Source of the DNA: Paralichthys olivaceus
Lineage: Eukaryota; Chordata; Actinopteri; Pleuronectiformes; Paralichthyidae
Direction: 5' to 3'
DNA length: 64,000 bases
Assembly (NCBI RefSeq): GCF_024713975.1
Contig: NC_091107.1
Location: 11,893,501-11,957,500 of the forward strand
The first letter of the stretch is position 1, and each line of letters begins with the position of its first letter. Positions 47,197-60,540 of the stretch are shown here, piece by piece. The position numbers were made by a program, and so were the translations under genes. The notes beneath the pieces are model-generated. The model was not told the DNA's origin, did no database searches, and saw nothing but the letters and a program-made list of their open reading frames with translations.

Positions 47197-47462
47197 GAAC
47201 AAATTCATCACAGTGCCACATCGTGTTCCTCTACCAGCAAATCTATACAGAACTGAACTTTCAGATGCCTCGTGATCAACTGGATACATGGATACAATCT
47301 TGTACTGGATAAGCTGACTCATTAAATAACATCACATGTACTGGAATATTTGAGTTGTTGAATTTTGCATGGTAGGAATTCACCTTAAGTCAGATTCAGT
47401 CTTGCTGGAACAGTTCCTCAATAAGTGTTGTGAGTTTTTGCCTGTTAGAGCAGAAATACAGG

Positions 47463-47468
47463 AATAAA
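47463..47468 (+). other. inpp5k: Polyadenylation signal of inpp5k
   Basis: AATAAA lies 267 bases after the stop codon. It is the first consensus signal downstream. Confidence 0.55.
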
Positions 47469-48589
47469 CATGCCGAACAACAAAATTCCTTTAAAAGCAA
47501 AAGGTGTGCTTAAGTTTGGTCTTTGAAAGTCGTGCAGAATGACCTGTCAATCACACGGAACAATTGTATAGATAATGTTGCCCGTTTTACTTTATCTGTA
47601 CTCTCTCATAATACAGGAAGATGCTGTCTTGCTATCAATTGTTTGCAGCAGCTATAAGACCCACATTTCTTGGGGTGGAATGATGAAGATGGGAGAAGAT
47701 TTAAAAATATATTGTACAAATGAATCCCTTGAAGAACATGTAACGTTGATGTGGACTTTCACACTGAGGTGTTTTGAGTCATATATTGCTTTATGAACCA
47801 TTATCTGTGTGGTAATGTAAAACGTATGTGTATCATGACAGAGTATAAGGTGAGGAAACATCAATCGTAATAGATTTATATTTTGAATTTACCTGTGATT
47901 TAAATATTTCAAATATTTATCTTTCTCTGAACTTCACTGTAGCTTCTTATTTCAGTCAAATGTCTGATGTCTTTTCAAATCCAATGCAAAAATGATCAAA
48001 GACAAACAAAAGTGTCAAAATGTCTGTGTGTCAAAATGTCTGTGTGTGTGTTGTAGTGAAGTTGGTATATTTGATTGACTGATTAATTGTGTGTGTGTGA
48101 TTATTATCACAACAACAGAAACTTACCCTGGTGTGTATTAGGGTCTGTAGTTTTATTGGTAATGAAAAGGAAGTGCTTGCTTTCAGTAAGCTCTGGAAAC
48201 TGTATCTCATCTGTGATGGCAGTGACCCTTTTTTAAATGTGCTGAATCTAAATTATCAGCAGCTCTTAACAGAAATTGTATTTATATATTATGTATAGTC
48301 TACATTTCAGGGATTTACTGTGCATCTGGAGCTTGCAAGGAAATACGAGCCTTGACTTAATGCTTGATGGATACACAAGGCAAGTGGAGGTTTCATTAAA
48401 TTAATACGTTTTATTTCTCCCCTCTAAGCACATTGCCTTCACAGAAACAAAATTGGAGAAATTATCTCATACCTTAATAATAATTTCCATATCTGGCACT
48501 TCCAATCCCATAATTACGAAATAATTGCAAAACAATTTTCATAGTTAGGAAAAAAGACATTGTTATATTTGATATTTCTTGTAAAAAAA

Positions 48590-49060
48590 AAAGGGCCTAC
48601 ATGTGTTCAATCAAGTGAAGACTTTTATTGCTTTTTCAAAACACACAGAATCATATATACATATTAATATTTATCTAGCTATGAGGATAGAAAAAAGATT
48701 TAAAGTTTTTTTTAATCATTAAATTCAAAGACAGAATCAAATACATGCAACATATCATCACATAAAATTCATAACAAAGGATAGAAAACACAAAGTCTAG
48801 GGACATGTCATGTCTCAAAAAGGTCATAGGGAGATGACGGGGCACTAAAACAGATTTATAAACCAAGAAATTATAAAAGAAAGTACAGTCCTCTCTCTCA
48901 ATATAGTCTTTCATCTCAATGTTCTTGTGTTATTATAATCTGACCCATAGTTTTCTGTTTGAGGACAGTTCCAGGTCAAATGTGAGACCGTTTTATCTGG
49001 ACTGTGACAAAAGGAGCAGCTGGAGTTGATCTCTATCTTCTTAGGAAAGATCTGATCAAT
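48590..49060 (-). mobile_element. 3' end of an L1-type LINE, decayed
   Basis: Read on the minus strand, 49060 to about 48910 encodes FPKKIEINSSCSFCHSPDKT and then VSHLTWNCPQTENYGSDYNN. This is the C-terminal C-x2-C...H...C zinc-knuckle pattern I associate with ORF2 of fish L1/Tx1 elements. Stop codons and an AT-rich 3' region follow, reaching an A-run at about 48583-48592 on the plus strand. It fills much of the inpp5k-nle1 spacer. Confidence 0.6.
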
Positions 49061-49339
49061 TTAAACTTCTCTCGCGCTCACTGCAGAGGAGCAGACTTAA
49101 CTCCAGGCCGCATCCTCTATGACGCGTCCTTATTCTTCGTACTTGCGCACTTGCCTGAAACATGACGTAGAAATATCGCGCAGAAAAGGTTACCGAAACA
49201 TTACAAAGAGTAAAGATGCGCAAAGAGGCAAACCATCAACAACCTCTACCGAGTCCGCTCTCCCACAATCCATTGCGAGAATCCGTCCCCTCACTTGACT
49301 ACATGAGCCTCCAGAGCATCTGACACTTAAAGGCTCTTT

Positions 49340-49386
49340 GGTGCTTCACACGTGGGGAGCTTTAGCACGTCGCTACATCTCTGAAG
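49340..49386 (+). other. nle1: nle1 5' untranslated first exon and promoter (putative)
   Basis: A CpG-bearing stretch (about 49060-49390, with gacgcgtcc, atatcgcgc and ccgagtccgctc) leads to CTGAAG|gtaaag at 49386/49387. The next exon starts at 50294 (gttag|GCTTG) and holds the ATG at 50318. No TATA box is seen; a CpG-type housekeeping promoter is inferred. Confidence 0.45.
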
Positions 49387-49976
49387 GTAAAGTTTGAATT
49401 ATTAGCTAACCTTATATCTTATAAACCTGCAAACAGTTGTGTAAACAGGTGACAGTTATCGTAGTGTCATGTGGTCGCTGCTAAAACGTGTCCGAAATGC
49501 TAGCCAGCAGCACGCTAGTGGTTAGCATTGTTGGGTGGGCTAGCTAAAAGTAAACAGCTCGTGAGTTCATTTCATGTGGGTCGAGTTGGTCCAGATTGTA
49601 GTGATAACAATGTTACACATCTATTGTGTGCCGATACTTACACCGTACTTTAATGAGCTAACTAACACACTGTCAGCTAGTTTAGCTAGCTGTAGTGTTG
49701 CCTTCAGGACAACCAGGAAAACCCCATATCCTGTAGTGAGCTGTATTCACTTCAAATTCTGTTTTTATTGAATTAAGCACAACGTTAAGGTTTGGGACTT
49801 AAAGGGATTTACCATCCACGAGCCTTAACATTTAAAACATGGTCTGTCCACTTTATCTGTCTGTGTAGAGAGACTGCTGGTGAATCATTTAGATGTTTCC
49901 CAAACACCACAAGAGACTTCACTTTATTTACAAACTGTAAATAAACATAACATATCACGTGTTTATGCCTCCAGCT

Positions 49977-50095
49977 ATATAATCAACCAATCAATACAAT
50001 TTTATTTGTATAGCTCATATTCACTGTCTGGTAGGGTGTGACATCTTCTGCCCTAAACCTCTAACAAGGGTAAGGGAAAAACTACCAAAGCATTG
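49977..50095. repeat. Fragment of a common teleost repeat in nle1 intron 1 (putative)
   Basis: Contains caattttatttgtatagctcatattcac, then gccctaaacctctaacaagggtaagggaaaaactacc. I recall this arrangement from many fish genomes; no second copy lies here. Confidence 0.5.
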
Positions 50096-50317
50096 ATTGA
50101 TTAGAATAAAAAGTTTGTAACATAATGGAAAGTAAATGTATTGAGGAGTTATTGTTAGTAATGGTCGAGTATCTGAGTTAGCATATTGTATATCAAACAG
50201 TCTTGTTGTAATCATAGTCCACGATCAGGATCCACCAGCACAATCAGATGCCACCATCATCCACATCTGATTTTATAAATCTCTTTTTGTTAGGCTTGTA
50301 TACAAACCAAACCGAGG

Positions 50318-53300
50318 ATGTCGACTGAGGACGTGGAGCGGATGCTGATCCAGTTTCAGAATGAGGAAGGGGAGATTCTGGGTTCACCTTTCGATGTTTC
50401 TCTAGACATCACCCCAGACAAACTACAGCTGGTCTGCAATGCTCTGCTACAGAAGGTAACCACACGGTTTTATGTAACTTCAACAGGATTTAAGGTGTGA
50501 TCTTCACATGAAAGCCTGCCTGTCTTTCAGGTTTCATTATTTTATTGCCATATCAATAAAGTTGATTGAAATATGGATTTTTGAGCTCACCCAAAAATGA
50601 CAAGAAATAATACACATGCTCAAAATACATCATATGTAAGTATGAAAGACATGAATAATACCCAAGCTCTTAAAAGGGATTAAGTAAGAAATTATAAAAG
50701 TAGTGTTACGATAAGTTAAAATAAATAAATCTCAGTCCTGTATCCAGGTGTTCAGGAGTTAGACAGTTTTGGGATATGTACTATTCTGGAATCTGATTGT
50801 TCTTGTCTTAAAAGAAGGAGAATTAAAGATGTTAAGCTGGGTGGGAGGCGTCCTTCAAAATATTTGAGCTTATCGTTTGAAATCTGGCCTTCTACATTTC
50901 CTCTCCTACCTAGTTATATTATACAGGCTCATATGTTAATCACTGTAGTAGTCTTTAACACAGTTCTCACTCTTCCCATGATAAGTCCTAATTCCACTAA
51001 TAATATTGCATTAGCTAATGTAGATTTCATTCTTCCTGAAATTAAAACCGTTTAGATATACTATAAAAAGACTGGGTTCTGTTTAACCCCTCTTAACTAA
51101 CTTTTTTAATGAAATCTTCTGTAGGACGAGCCAGTACCTCTGGCATTTTTTGTGCGAGGAGAGGCCGAGGTGGTGTCCAACCTGGGGTCTTGTGTGAAGG
51201 CTCTTGGCGTCGAGACAGAGCAGGTCCTGCCAGTTGTGTACCAGCCCCAGGCTGTGTTCAGGGTCAGAGCTGTGTCCCGCTGTACCAGCACACTACAGGG
51301 ACACACAGAAGCAGTCATCTCAACTGCTTTCAGCCCCACTGGCAAGTGAGTAACTCTTATCTTAGCAAATTTGTTTGCCTGTTTTCATGATATTTTGTTC
51401 TGTAGATTTATCTTTGTGCCTCTTTTGATATAACAGCATTTAGAGGGAAACACATCTCATAGGCTCAGATATGTTGGTAATTAAGTTGTCCTTGTTTGTT
51501 TTAGATATCTGGCTAGTGGTTCAGGTGATACCACAGTGCGCTTTTGGGACTTGACAACTGAGACGCCTCATCACACTGCCAGAGGTATAGTCTCCTCTGT
51601 GGGGCAGCATGATCTGCAATGTTTTAAAGATACAAATGATAAATCAGTGTATTTAGAAAAGATTGAGCTTTATTCTGCTTTATTAAAGGACACACTCACT
51701 GGGTGCTCAGCATTGCCTGGTCACCTGATGGCAAGAAACTGGCTTCAGGGTGCAAGAACAGTCAGGTATACTTCCAACACACACGTCTGATCTCTGTTAA
51801 ATGTGTCACACGAACATGCATTTATTTTTTTGTGGTTCTGTGTTTCTGCAGATCTGTCTTTGGGATCCAGTGACAGGTGCACAGATTGGGAAGACTTTGA
51901 CAGGACACACCAAGTGGATCACCTGGCTCTGCTGGGAGCCTCTCCATCTGTAAGTACGCAAGTCATCACTTTCTCACATATGTAAACTGCCTCCTCTTAT
52001 TGTAGGGTTAGTGGGCTGTTTTCACTGAAAACATTTTGACATGTAAATTATAAAAAAGATTCAATTTATATTCCTCAGTTTCACTGTCTCATTGGCATGG
52101 CTTACCAAGATTTTTTTTTTGCTCAAGTAAGAAAATATCATTCAGACTTTATTTAATAAAATACAATTGGAAGATAACTGATAAGATCAGTGTGTGTGTG
52201 TGTATCTGCGTTTCTCTCTCTCAGCTGACCCTGCAGTTTTAATCGTTCTGTCCTGATTTATTGTTTCTCTGATCAGTATATCCCTTTCTCTTTCAGTAAC
52301 GCAGAGTGTCGTTACTTAGCCAGTAGCTCGAAGGACGGCTCATTACGAATCTGGGACACCGTGTTGGGACGCTGTGAGAAGATCCTGACTGGACACACTC
52401 AGTCAGTCACCTGTGTGAAGTGGGGAGGAGATGGACTTCTGTATACTTCTTCTCAGGACAGAACGATCAAAGTCTGGAGAGCCAAAGACGTAAGTGTGTG
52501 TGCATGCGTGTATGTGTGGCTGAGAAAATCGCACAAATAATGAGCTGAATAAGAGTGAGGAGACATCTGTGTGGCAAAGCAAGTCTTAATGTGTGTAATG
52601 TGTGTCTGTGGATACAGGGTGTCCAGTGCAGGACTCTGCAGGGTCATGCCCACTGGGTGAACACACTAGCTCTCAGCACAGACTATGTTCTGCGCACTGG
52701 TGCTTTTGAACCTGCAACTGCCACCGTGAACCCACAAGACCTCAGAGGATCACGTAAGGCCTTAGAGTTTAAAGTGTGAACTGATGTTAAAACATGTTTC
52801 TTTGGAGGATTCTTTTCATGTAACAAGTATTTTTCCCCCAGTGGAAGAGCTGAAGGAGAAGGCCTTGCAGAGATATAGTAAAGTTAGAGTAAGTTATTCT
52901 CTGTTGTGAAGTATTGATGTGTAAATGTCTGTCTCCACTTTATATCAGTGCCCTTACTCCTGCTCCTCTGCTGCAGGGTTCCGCCTCAGAGCGTTTGGTG
53001 TCTGGCTCGGATGATTTCACCCTGTTCATGTGGAACCCTGCAGAAGAGAAGAAACCTCTCGCCAGGATGACCGGCCACAGCGCTCTGGTCAACGAGGTCC
53101 TCTTCTCCCCGGATACCAGGCTCCTCGCCTCTGCCTCATTCGATAAATCTATTAAAATATGGGACGGACGCACTGGAAAGTAAGACATTCTCTCAACCGC
53201 AACATCTGGCATTTTAAGAGGTGTCATAAATAATCTGTGTGTAATACTGCTGTTGTCCAGAGGATGGGGCTGTAAGCCTAATAGTGTTTCTATTACTTTA

Positions 53301-53765
53301 TAATGCCCCTGCCTATTTGTCTATCTACCTGCAGGTACTTGATGTCCCTGCGTGGCCATGTGGCATCTGTGTATCAAGTGGCGTGGTCCGCAGACAGCAG
53401 GTTGCTGGTCAGTGGCAGCAGTGACAGCACTCTAAAAGTTTGGGATGTTAAGACTGGAAAGCTTAACATGGACCTGCCTGGCCACGCTGATGAGGTGAGG
53501 AAAGATGTCACAGGATTCATGACAGTTGTATATTAATTGGATTTTTCCCCTCTAATACCAATGTTTGTTGTATCTCTAGGTTTATGCAGTGGACTGGAGT
53601 CCTGATGGACAAAGAGTGGCCAGTGGCGGGAAAGACAAATGTCTCCGAATGTAAGTGAAATGCCAAAAACCGTTTTATCTGTTTAGTCAACTGTTAAATA
53701 TCAGTGTTTCCTCTGACCTAACACCGTGGCAATCTTTTGTGTGTGTTCCCAGATGGAGAAGATAG
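50318..53765 (+). CDS. nle1: Notchless homolog 1, WD40 60S ribosome assembly factor
   Basis: Coding exons: 50318-50455, 51125-51345, 51505-51584, 51689-51765, 51852-51949, 52297-52489, 52618-52753, 52842-52888, 52977-53179, 53335-53494, 53580-53650, 53753-53765 (TAG); 478 aa against about 485 in human. The protein (yeast Rsa4) binds pre-60S particles and the MDN1/Rea1 AAA+ machine through its N-terminal NLE domain, and was first described as a Notch modulator. The NLE domain spans about residues 8-75 ([20 protein letters not shown] to the [14 protein letters not shown] strand). A WD40 propeller follows with regular GH...D...WD blocks: [144 protein letters not shown] non-WD insertion ([18 protein letters not shown] to [10 protein letters not shown]) after the fifth of these is typical of the family. 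The last exon codes only for the final IWRR. Confidence 0.96.
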
Positions 53766-54533
53766 CCAGACCTCTGTTCTCCTGACTGACGTTGGCTGAG
53801 GATTCACATCTTCTAATGTCAAGAAACCCGACAGCTGGAGCAAGGGTGACTAGACTGTTCCTAATCCCCCATTTGGCTTTATTACACTGTCTGTCAAATG
53901 TGGCATTGTGTCAAGGAACTCTACTCTGGTCACGATGCAGACGTCATGGGAATACTGATGAGTGTAAAGGTGTTCAGCTCAATGGAACTGAAAAATGGGA
54001 GACGTTCTTTTCATCACAACAACCATCCATAGACCATTTCAAATAGAAGCTGTACTGTGAGGATTTCAGTATTGGCATCTCAGATTTGCGCTATGAAAGG
54101 GTTTTGTATCCATGTACATACTGTTCATGTACTTACTGAATATACAGAAACCACAAACAAGGACTTGTATTTAAAAATGAATACATTTCACCAGCACATT
54201 AGGAAACATATTTCTCAACAGCATGTTCGTCCCCTCTTTCACCTTAAGCTTCACTAAATGACCTATATCCTGAAGGGGACAGGTGGGAGTGCTAATACCT
54301 TTCTCTGTGATGTTAATGCCGACGGAGCTCGCCGTGTTCTATCAGCCTTTAATCTCCTCAGTCCCGCGGTCAGCAAAGCCGCAACCCGCTGTATTTTCTG
54401 CCTGTGTAGCAAAGCCAAGTGTCACCAACTCTGAACCATGCGATTCTCATCAGTGAGGAAAAACCAGGTACACCATTCCAGCTACAAGATGTTTTATGAT
54501 CTGTATCAACTTCCTTTGTGAAAATTTAACACC

Positions 54534-54539
54534 AATAAA
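54534..54539 (+). other. nle1: Polyadenylation signal of nle1
   Basis: AATAAA, 0.77 kb after the stop. The following 54550-55580 stretch holds repeat copy D and no gene, separating nle1 from the convergent slc25a1. Confidence 0.55.
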
Positions 54540-54745
54540 TTTAAATCACAGCATTTACGTCACTTCCAGTTAATTTGAATAACTGATTCTATGTAAAAAA
54601 AAAACAACCTATAAGACAATAAATAACAGCATTTTATAAATCAGCATCATTGAAAACAAACTTTTCAATGCTTATTGGAAAGGTTATAAACATGATTTTT
54701 TTGTTTTGTTTTTACAGCTCCTAGATGTTGCACAAGCATATCAGA

Positions 54746-55125
54746 CCAAAACTAGACATGCACTCTAGTAGGGCACATACATGTATTTTCACCCAAGTCC
54801 CAACAGTCCCCTTCAAATCCCCAAATTGCAAACACTCAAAAATATCGGTTCCCTAAATATGCCAGTTTTTTATTTTTCATCAAGAGCCATGAATTTCTCC
54901 CAAGAAAATCTGTGAAAATGTCACAAAAAAACTCACTATCTCACAATGTTAAAGAAGGTGAAATAAAAATCCTGGATCCTGCCCTTTGTCCGGATCCATG
55001 CCAAAATTGAATGGATTCTTTCTTGACCCATGTATTTGTTCGGTAGTTTAGTAGTTGTTCCAACCAAGCACCAAACAAACCAACAGGCAAAAAACACAAC
55101 CTGCTCGGTGAAGGTAACAAATTAA
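54746..55125 (+). mobile_element. Interspersed 'ctagaatg' repeat, copy D
   Basis: AAAACTAGACATGCACTCTA, AAGTCCCAACAGTCCCCTTC, ATATCGGTTCCCTAAATATG, TTTGTCCGGATCCATGCCAA and CTGCTCGGTGAAGGTAAC match the order of blocks in copies A to C. Confidence 0.72.
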
Positions 55126-55609
55126 TTGTCTTAACACACAACCAGAATCACAACAGAATAAAGTTACAGACGTAAGTCGAGGGGAAAAATTGATTTGTTT
55201 GGGGAGGAAAGTATGCGCATTATAAACATGGGGGGTGGTGGGGCCCAGCACTTTCATAGAGAGGGATACACATGCACTGACGGGCACATGCACCTCAGCA
55301 CGCCACTACTCTATATCTTTATGTAGTAAATAGTTGTTGGCTGATTTATGTTTAGTATCACTTTTACCTTTCGAAGACACTTTCTACATTCCTGAAGGCA
55401 GAACTCACCCAAAATTCCATATAAACACAAACACACAAACTCACAGTACAGTTACCTTTGCTCAAATCATTTCTATTAAGTATATTGAGACCAATGAAAC
55501 CACATTATTTCTAAATATTTCTTCAGAGGTCTCCACATCTGATGACCTAAATCAAACTGAGCACTGATGTTTTTTTAACAATATTTTTTATTGATGTCTT
55601 ACCAACATG

Positions 55610-55615
55610 TTTATT
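55610..55615 (-). other. slc25a1: Possible slc25a1 polyadenylation signal
   Basis: TTTATT on the plus strand (AATAAA on minus), with a second at 55587-55592. It would give a 3' UTR of about 1.6 kb. 55700-57219 has no coding exon that I recognise. Nearer signals could be used instead. Confidence 0.3.
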
Positions 55616-57219
55616 TCCTTTCAACTCAAATCATTCAATATGCTTGACAGGCTCCTCTGAAATGTCAATGATTACACAATATGAATATACTGTATAAAGA
55701 GGTCCACACGGTGTTAACCTGGTTATACAAAGCAGTAAAGCAGAAGCACAAAGTTGGTAACACAGTAAAAAAATGTGCTTTGGTTAGTAAAACCAAAGTG
55801 GCAGCGAGATATTTTAGATTCTACAGAAGTAGTTTGGCAAAGAGCAGTAAAAGGCTTCAATGCGAGGCTGTGTAATGCAACTAGGTCAAGGAAAAGCCTC
55901 ACTAAAATACTTGCTTTGCTATCAAGCCTCTGACACGCCTACTTTTTCCCCTGTTGAGGTTCAATGCATGTAAACACTATGTTAGACAAGAATGAGTGCA
56001 TTCAATGATACTAATGAACAATTTCATCAGTTGACGTACAAAATACTTATTTTAGCTTGACATAAAAAACAAAGGATACTCAAGTGACGTAAATCTTGAA
56101 TCTGAATATAACATTAATGGTCATATATTCCCAAATAAAGCTGTTGAATTCATTTGTAGAGATCACAAGTACCTACTGAATACTTCTGTAACTTAATCGA
56201 TGTTGACAATTTAGTATTTTTTTCAAGGAAGTGGGAAATGAGTTCATAAACTTCTACCAATATTTTGCTACATATTATTTTTGCTTCCCAACAGTATGCT
56301 TTAATGTTGAGTTAGTCATGTCTGGTCTAAACTTAGAGTTACTGACTCCAGACCAGTTGGTGTAGTGTCAGCAAGCCTGTGAGTCACTGTCAGTGTGTAA
56401 CAGGACAGATGCAACATCAAGTTTCATTCAGCCATACTCTTGTTTGTCAGCCGCAGCCATAAAATAAGCAGTATCTACACTTCATCACTAAGACACAGCG
56501 ACAAAAATACTGTGAGTACTTAAGTACAACGATGTCACAATCACAGTCAAGTAAGCGATTACAACACCAAGACGTGTTGAAGTACTGCACAGACATTTTA
56601 AATTTCTGCACCAGGCTCGTTTTGTGTCCAGTAGCATCCCAGTTCTTCCCTCAGTATTAAGTAGTAAGTACTTAGTGAATCAGAAGACACATTTATGGTT
56701 TCAGTACAAAGTGGTCACTCTACAACATGTACAGTAACAACAGTCATAGAAAGCTTAAACAATAGAAAAACATAATGCCTCTTGAAATCTACTCAAGTAA
56801 TTTTGTGCTGCTTCTCTAAATACTGAGTTATGTTTTTTGTAATCTGACTCAAGAAATTGAGTCTACAATTTGGTCAGGTGCAGAGAATAACACATCACCT
56901 ACTTCATTACCTTCTTTTCCTTTCCTGTTTCCTTCAAAACAAAGGGATCCCTCTTTATTCCCAAATCTGACCACTAGAGAGGAGGAGAAATGCAAAACTG
57001 AGCTGTTTATCCTGCAACTAGACATTCTCCCTTTGTTTTCACCGTTTGTAGATAGGTCCTGCAAAAGAATTTATGAGTGGAAGCTGCTCAAGATGAAGTG
57101 TCATCTGCTCTGGGCGAATGCAGGGAGCTAGTATGAACTGGAGTAGAGGTGTTCAGTTGTGCGTAGCATGATGCACTGCTCCGTGCTTCCCTCTGGACCT
57201 CTGCCACCGAGCGGTCGGT

Positions 57220-59962
57220 CTACTGGGTCTTCCACATGTTGTTGAGTAGTTTGACCACCTCCTCGTAGATGACAAACACTATGGCCACGTCCAAGCACAC
57301 ACGGCCAAGCCTGGGGACTGTCCCTTTGTAGAATCTGCAGGAAGGACAAGGTGAGATGTGAGGGTTCATCTGAAACAGTGAAAACTGAAACAATTCAAAC
57401 CATGGATCAGGGTTACTCACGCTTGTGGTCCTTCGTGCTTCAAGATCTGGAAGGCACAGTCCACTGTGTTTTTGTAGCGGTGAGCCTCCAAACCCTAAAA
57501 AAATAAGCGTCTTAAATAAGGCAAACCTGGTGACAGTAGACTCATCAGTGGATGGACTTCCTACCTGCATCCTAGTCTTCACCACATCCAGAGGTGTATT
57601 TCCAAAAACACTAGCAGCTCCAGCTGTTGCGCCAAACATCGCTGTGACAATCGGGTGCATGTCTCGTCTGGGATCATCCCCTTTGAGGCCAAATCCAGGA
57701 GTTGGATTCATGGAAGTGAAAAGAGGATAGTAGGAATTTTTCAATGAGAGGATTTGGATCATTTAAGAAGAAAGAGAGAGACATTGGATTTAGTTTTGCA
57801 GTCTTTCTCACCTTTGTACCAATTTCGTAGTGCATTCATCACATAGAAACGAATGGCCTGATTGCTCCCTTGTTTCAGCACTGTCGCTGTCAGTCCTTGA
57901 TACGTCCCCCGCACACCTACAGTCAAACAGATTCGGTTTCACTATGGAGCACTAAACATTCACAGACAAATTTCTAGTCAAATCTGGAGTTTGTACTTGT
58001 AATTATTTTAGATTCACTGCTCTCTTTACCCTGTTCTCTAATAATCTCACTGACGCCATGGAAGAAGCCTCTGTAACGAGGTCTGAGGGAACACTGGTCG
58101 TGGATCATCTTAACCTGGACCAAAACAGAAAACCATTTAAGTCACGTCAATGTTGATTAAAAAGACACTGGAGAGTTTTTTTTTTTCAAAGTCCACCGAC
58201 CTTGAGTGTCTCCATCGGACAGACCACCACGATGGCCTCTGCTATCCCTGCTCCCAACCCACACAAGAGGCTCCGCGTGTTATCCAGCCGACCTGTGGCA
58301 TCTCGCATCGGGTTGCTGAGCATCTCAAATGTGCCAAACCTGAGAGAAAGAGGGGGAGGTGACACATTCACGGGAAAAAAACAATGGGTGGACATTTGTT
58401 TGATGGAATTGATAAATGCCTGGTTCCAAACAACTGACTCAATGGTGCTATCAAGACGAGACGAAGAAGATACTGAGTAACTAAGATCTTCAAGCAGGGA
58501 GTTCCAGAGATGAGAAGCCTGGAAAGCAAAGGCCCTGTGAACTCTAGAGATTAGATCATCTTGACCTCTTAAGGTTTTGTAACTTTTTACAGACCGAACA
58601 GTTATTCAAGACTTGCACAAAAAATACAATAAATAGATTTTAACAGGACTAATCAGTTGCAGCCCTTTACATTTGGCTGGCTTTAACTTTAAGTACTGAG
58701 AAATGCTGAGTCGGCGCTTTGACACAAGTCAACTGTTTAAGTAATTAAAAGATTACAACCTTGACGATATGTGACTCTTAAAGAATGTAAGAGCCAAATG
58801 TGCTTTACTACTGCAGCTGCAGTGTTTTTACACATAATCCGGTAAATTACGTGCTGTGTGTCGTGTGCATCTTTACCTCACAGCAGATTTGGGTATTGAT
58901 CCATAGAGCAGCGAGCTGAGTCCTCTATACAACCCTCGGAGTCCGTGATCCTGCACTGTCAACTTCACACAGTCGCCTGGAGACACACACACACGGCGTC
59001 CAGGAGTGAGTAACCCAGCAGGGGATGAGCACACAACCCAGCAGTCAGTCATACATGTCCCAGTGACCTACCAATGCCTCGGTATCGCGGCGGGTTGGCT
59101 CTCTCGTCTAGCTGCAGCTGGGTCTTGACATACTCAGTAGGGAAGGTGATGCAGATCTCGATCCCTCCTGCGATGCCACCTGGGTGAGGGCGAGAAAGGG
59201 GAGAGAAGAGAACTGCATGTCAATCTTTGTTGACTAACTGCAGGATTGTTTGTGCATGTTCTGAGATCAGGAGAAACCAGAATCTCCGTTTCAGTAAATG
59301 TAAAAAAAGATTAAATGATGGATTAAATGCAGAGTGATGCTAATGTTGAATCAGTGCTGGTGTGTTGGATCTTTGCCTTAAATAAATGCTGATGTGATTA
59401 TACAGCAAAATAGCCGGGGTTACTGAATGTACCTGCCTCTATTCAAAACACAGCATTAAAACTTTCAGCATCTTTATATATATTAAATAAGGAAGACAAT
59501 GTGAGTATGATGATAAATAAATACAGAAGAGTAACACAACTACATCATGCAACTGCTGTAGCATCACTGCTGGCCCTGCGCGTTTTGACCCAGTTCTGCA
59601 TGGATAACCTTAATGGGCGATTTGAGATTAGGCTGCGCTTTGCTGAAAGCGATAGGCGACTATGATGAAAGGGGTGGGGGGGGACCTGCATGCTGAATCT
59701 TTGCGTCGCAATATCAACCTGCAAGAATAGCTTTCCCGGGATGCGTCATTTTCCCCCCTCCGACCGCGGCCGCCGCCAGGTTCCTCCTGGCCGCGTACGA
59801 GCTCTGGTGGGCCGGCAGAGAGCCGCCCAGCCCCGCCGCGGCGCTCAGACGCTGGAATGGAGGCTGCTGATGCGGAGCCGGACTCGGGCATCCTCTCCGG
59901 ACACCACCGCTGCTCTCGCACGGCCCCTCGCACACCGCGAACGGCTTCAGTAGCGACGACAT
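57220..59962 (-). CDS. slc25a1: Mitochondrial tricarboxylate (citrate) transport protein
   Basis: Minus-strand coding exons, 5' to 3': 59962-59719, 59179-59072, 58976-58877, 58339-58201, 58114-58030, 57916-57812, 57680-57565, 57494-57421, 57334-57220 (TAG). The inner-membrane carrier exchanges mitochondrial citrate for cytosolic malate and feeds lipid synthesis. All three carrier signatures are present: [18 protein letters not shown] and TPLDVVKTR, one per two-helix repeat. Other landmarks are [30 protein letters not shown] and [20 protein letters not shown]. The start is uncertain. The ATG at 59962 gives 361 aa with a 73-residue, Ala/Arg/Ser-rich leader (ending [18 protein letters not shown]); the ATG at 59749 gives 290 aa without the leader, while human has 311 with about 21 residues before this point. 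The leader just upstream ([15 protein letters not shown]) aligns with the human presequence, so the longer start is preferred. Fish have two paralogues (a and b); I cannot assign which. Confidence 0.92.
58478..58640. repeat. Possible interspersed repeat in slc25a1 intron 3
   Basis: agggagttccagagatgagaagcctggaaagcaaaggccctgtgaactc resembles a repeat I recall from fish non-coding DNA. There is one copy only, so confidence is low. Confidence 0.35.
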
Positions 59963-60130
59963 GTCTGGTCGCACAGAGGCTGGTTCCAGAAGATCCTGCA
60001 CTGGGGCGAAGGTCCCAGTCAGACAATGTCACACAATAACAACACAGGGAGGAGGGCGGACCGATCGTGGCGGCAGAGGCAGCATCAATATTCAAAGAGT
60101 GGTCAGGTGATGGGCCGGGCCATTGGCTCA
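59640..60130 (-). promoter_or_regulatory. slc25a1: CpG-rich 5' region of slc25a1
   Basis: The most CpG-dense stretch of the window (ccgcggccgccgcc, gtacgagctc, ccgccgcggcgctc) covers exon 1 and its upstream side. It fits a CpG-island housekeeping promoter. No TATA box is seen. Confidence 0.6.
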
Positions 60131-60540
60131 CCACGCTGCCATACTGTCATTAGTCACGTCATGTGACCATGCATGACTTCTGGCCACCAATAGGCTGCAG
60201 GATGCTGATGCACTGATGTGTCAAGACTCATTTCCAGTCTGACTAGAGGTGTGATCCTGTTGACGACCACTACAATCCCTCTGCTGCTCTGACCACTTAT
60301 ATTCACAAATCTTATATCATTTATGCATTTAGCAAATATTGAAATGATACAATTTGAAGCGATCAGATGTATGTTCTCTAAATGTGCTAGAGTAGTCAAT
60401 GAAGATAAGGTGAGATAATCCTTTGTTAGTCCTACAATGGGGAGATTTGCAATATTACAGCAGCAAGAGTCAAAAATAGGCATCACTAAGTAAAATTTGT
60501 AACGTGCATACTTCAGTGTAAAGATTATAATACTTAAATA

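Noticed and set aside
59999-60001. Start of the slc25a1 first exon at 60001
   Set aside because: The codon there is GTG, not ATG; the first in-frame ATG is at 59962.
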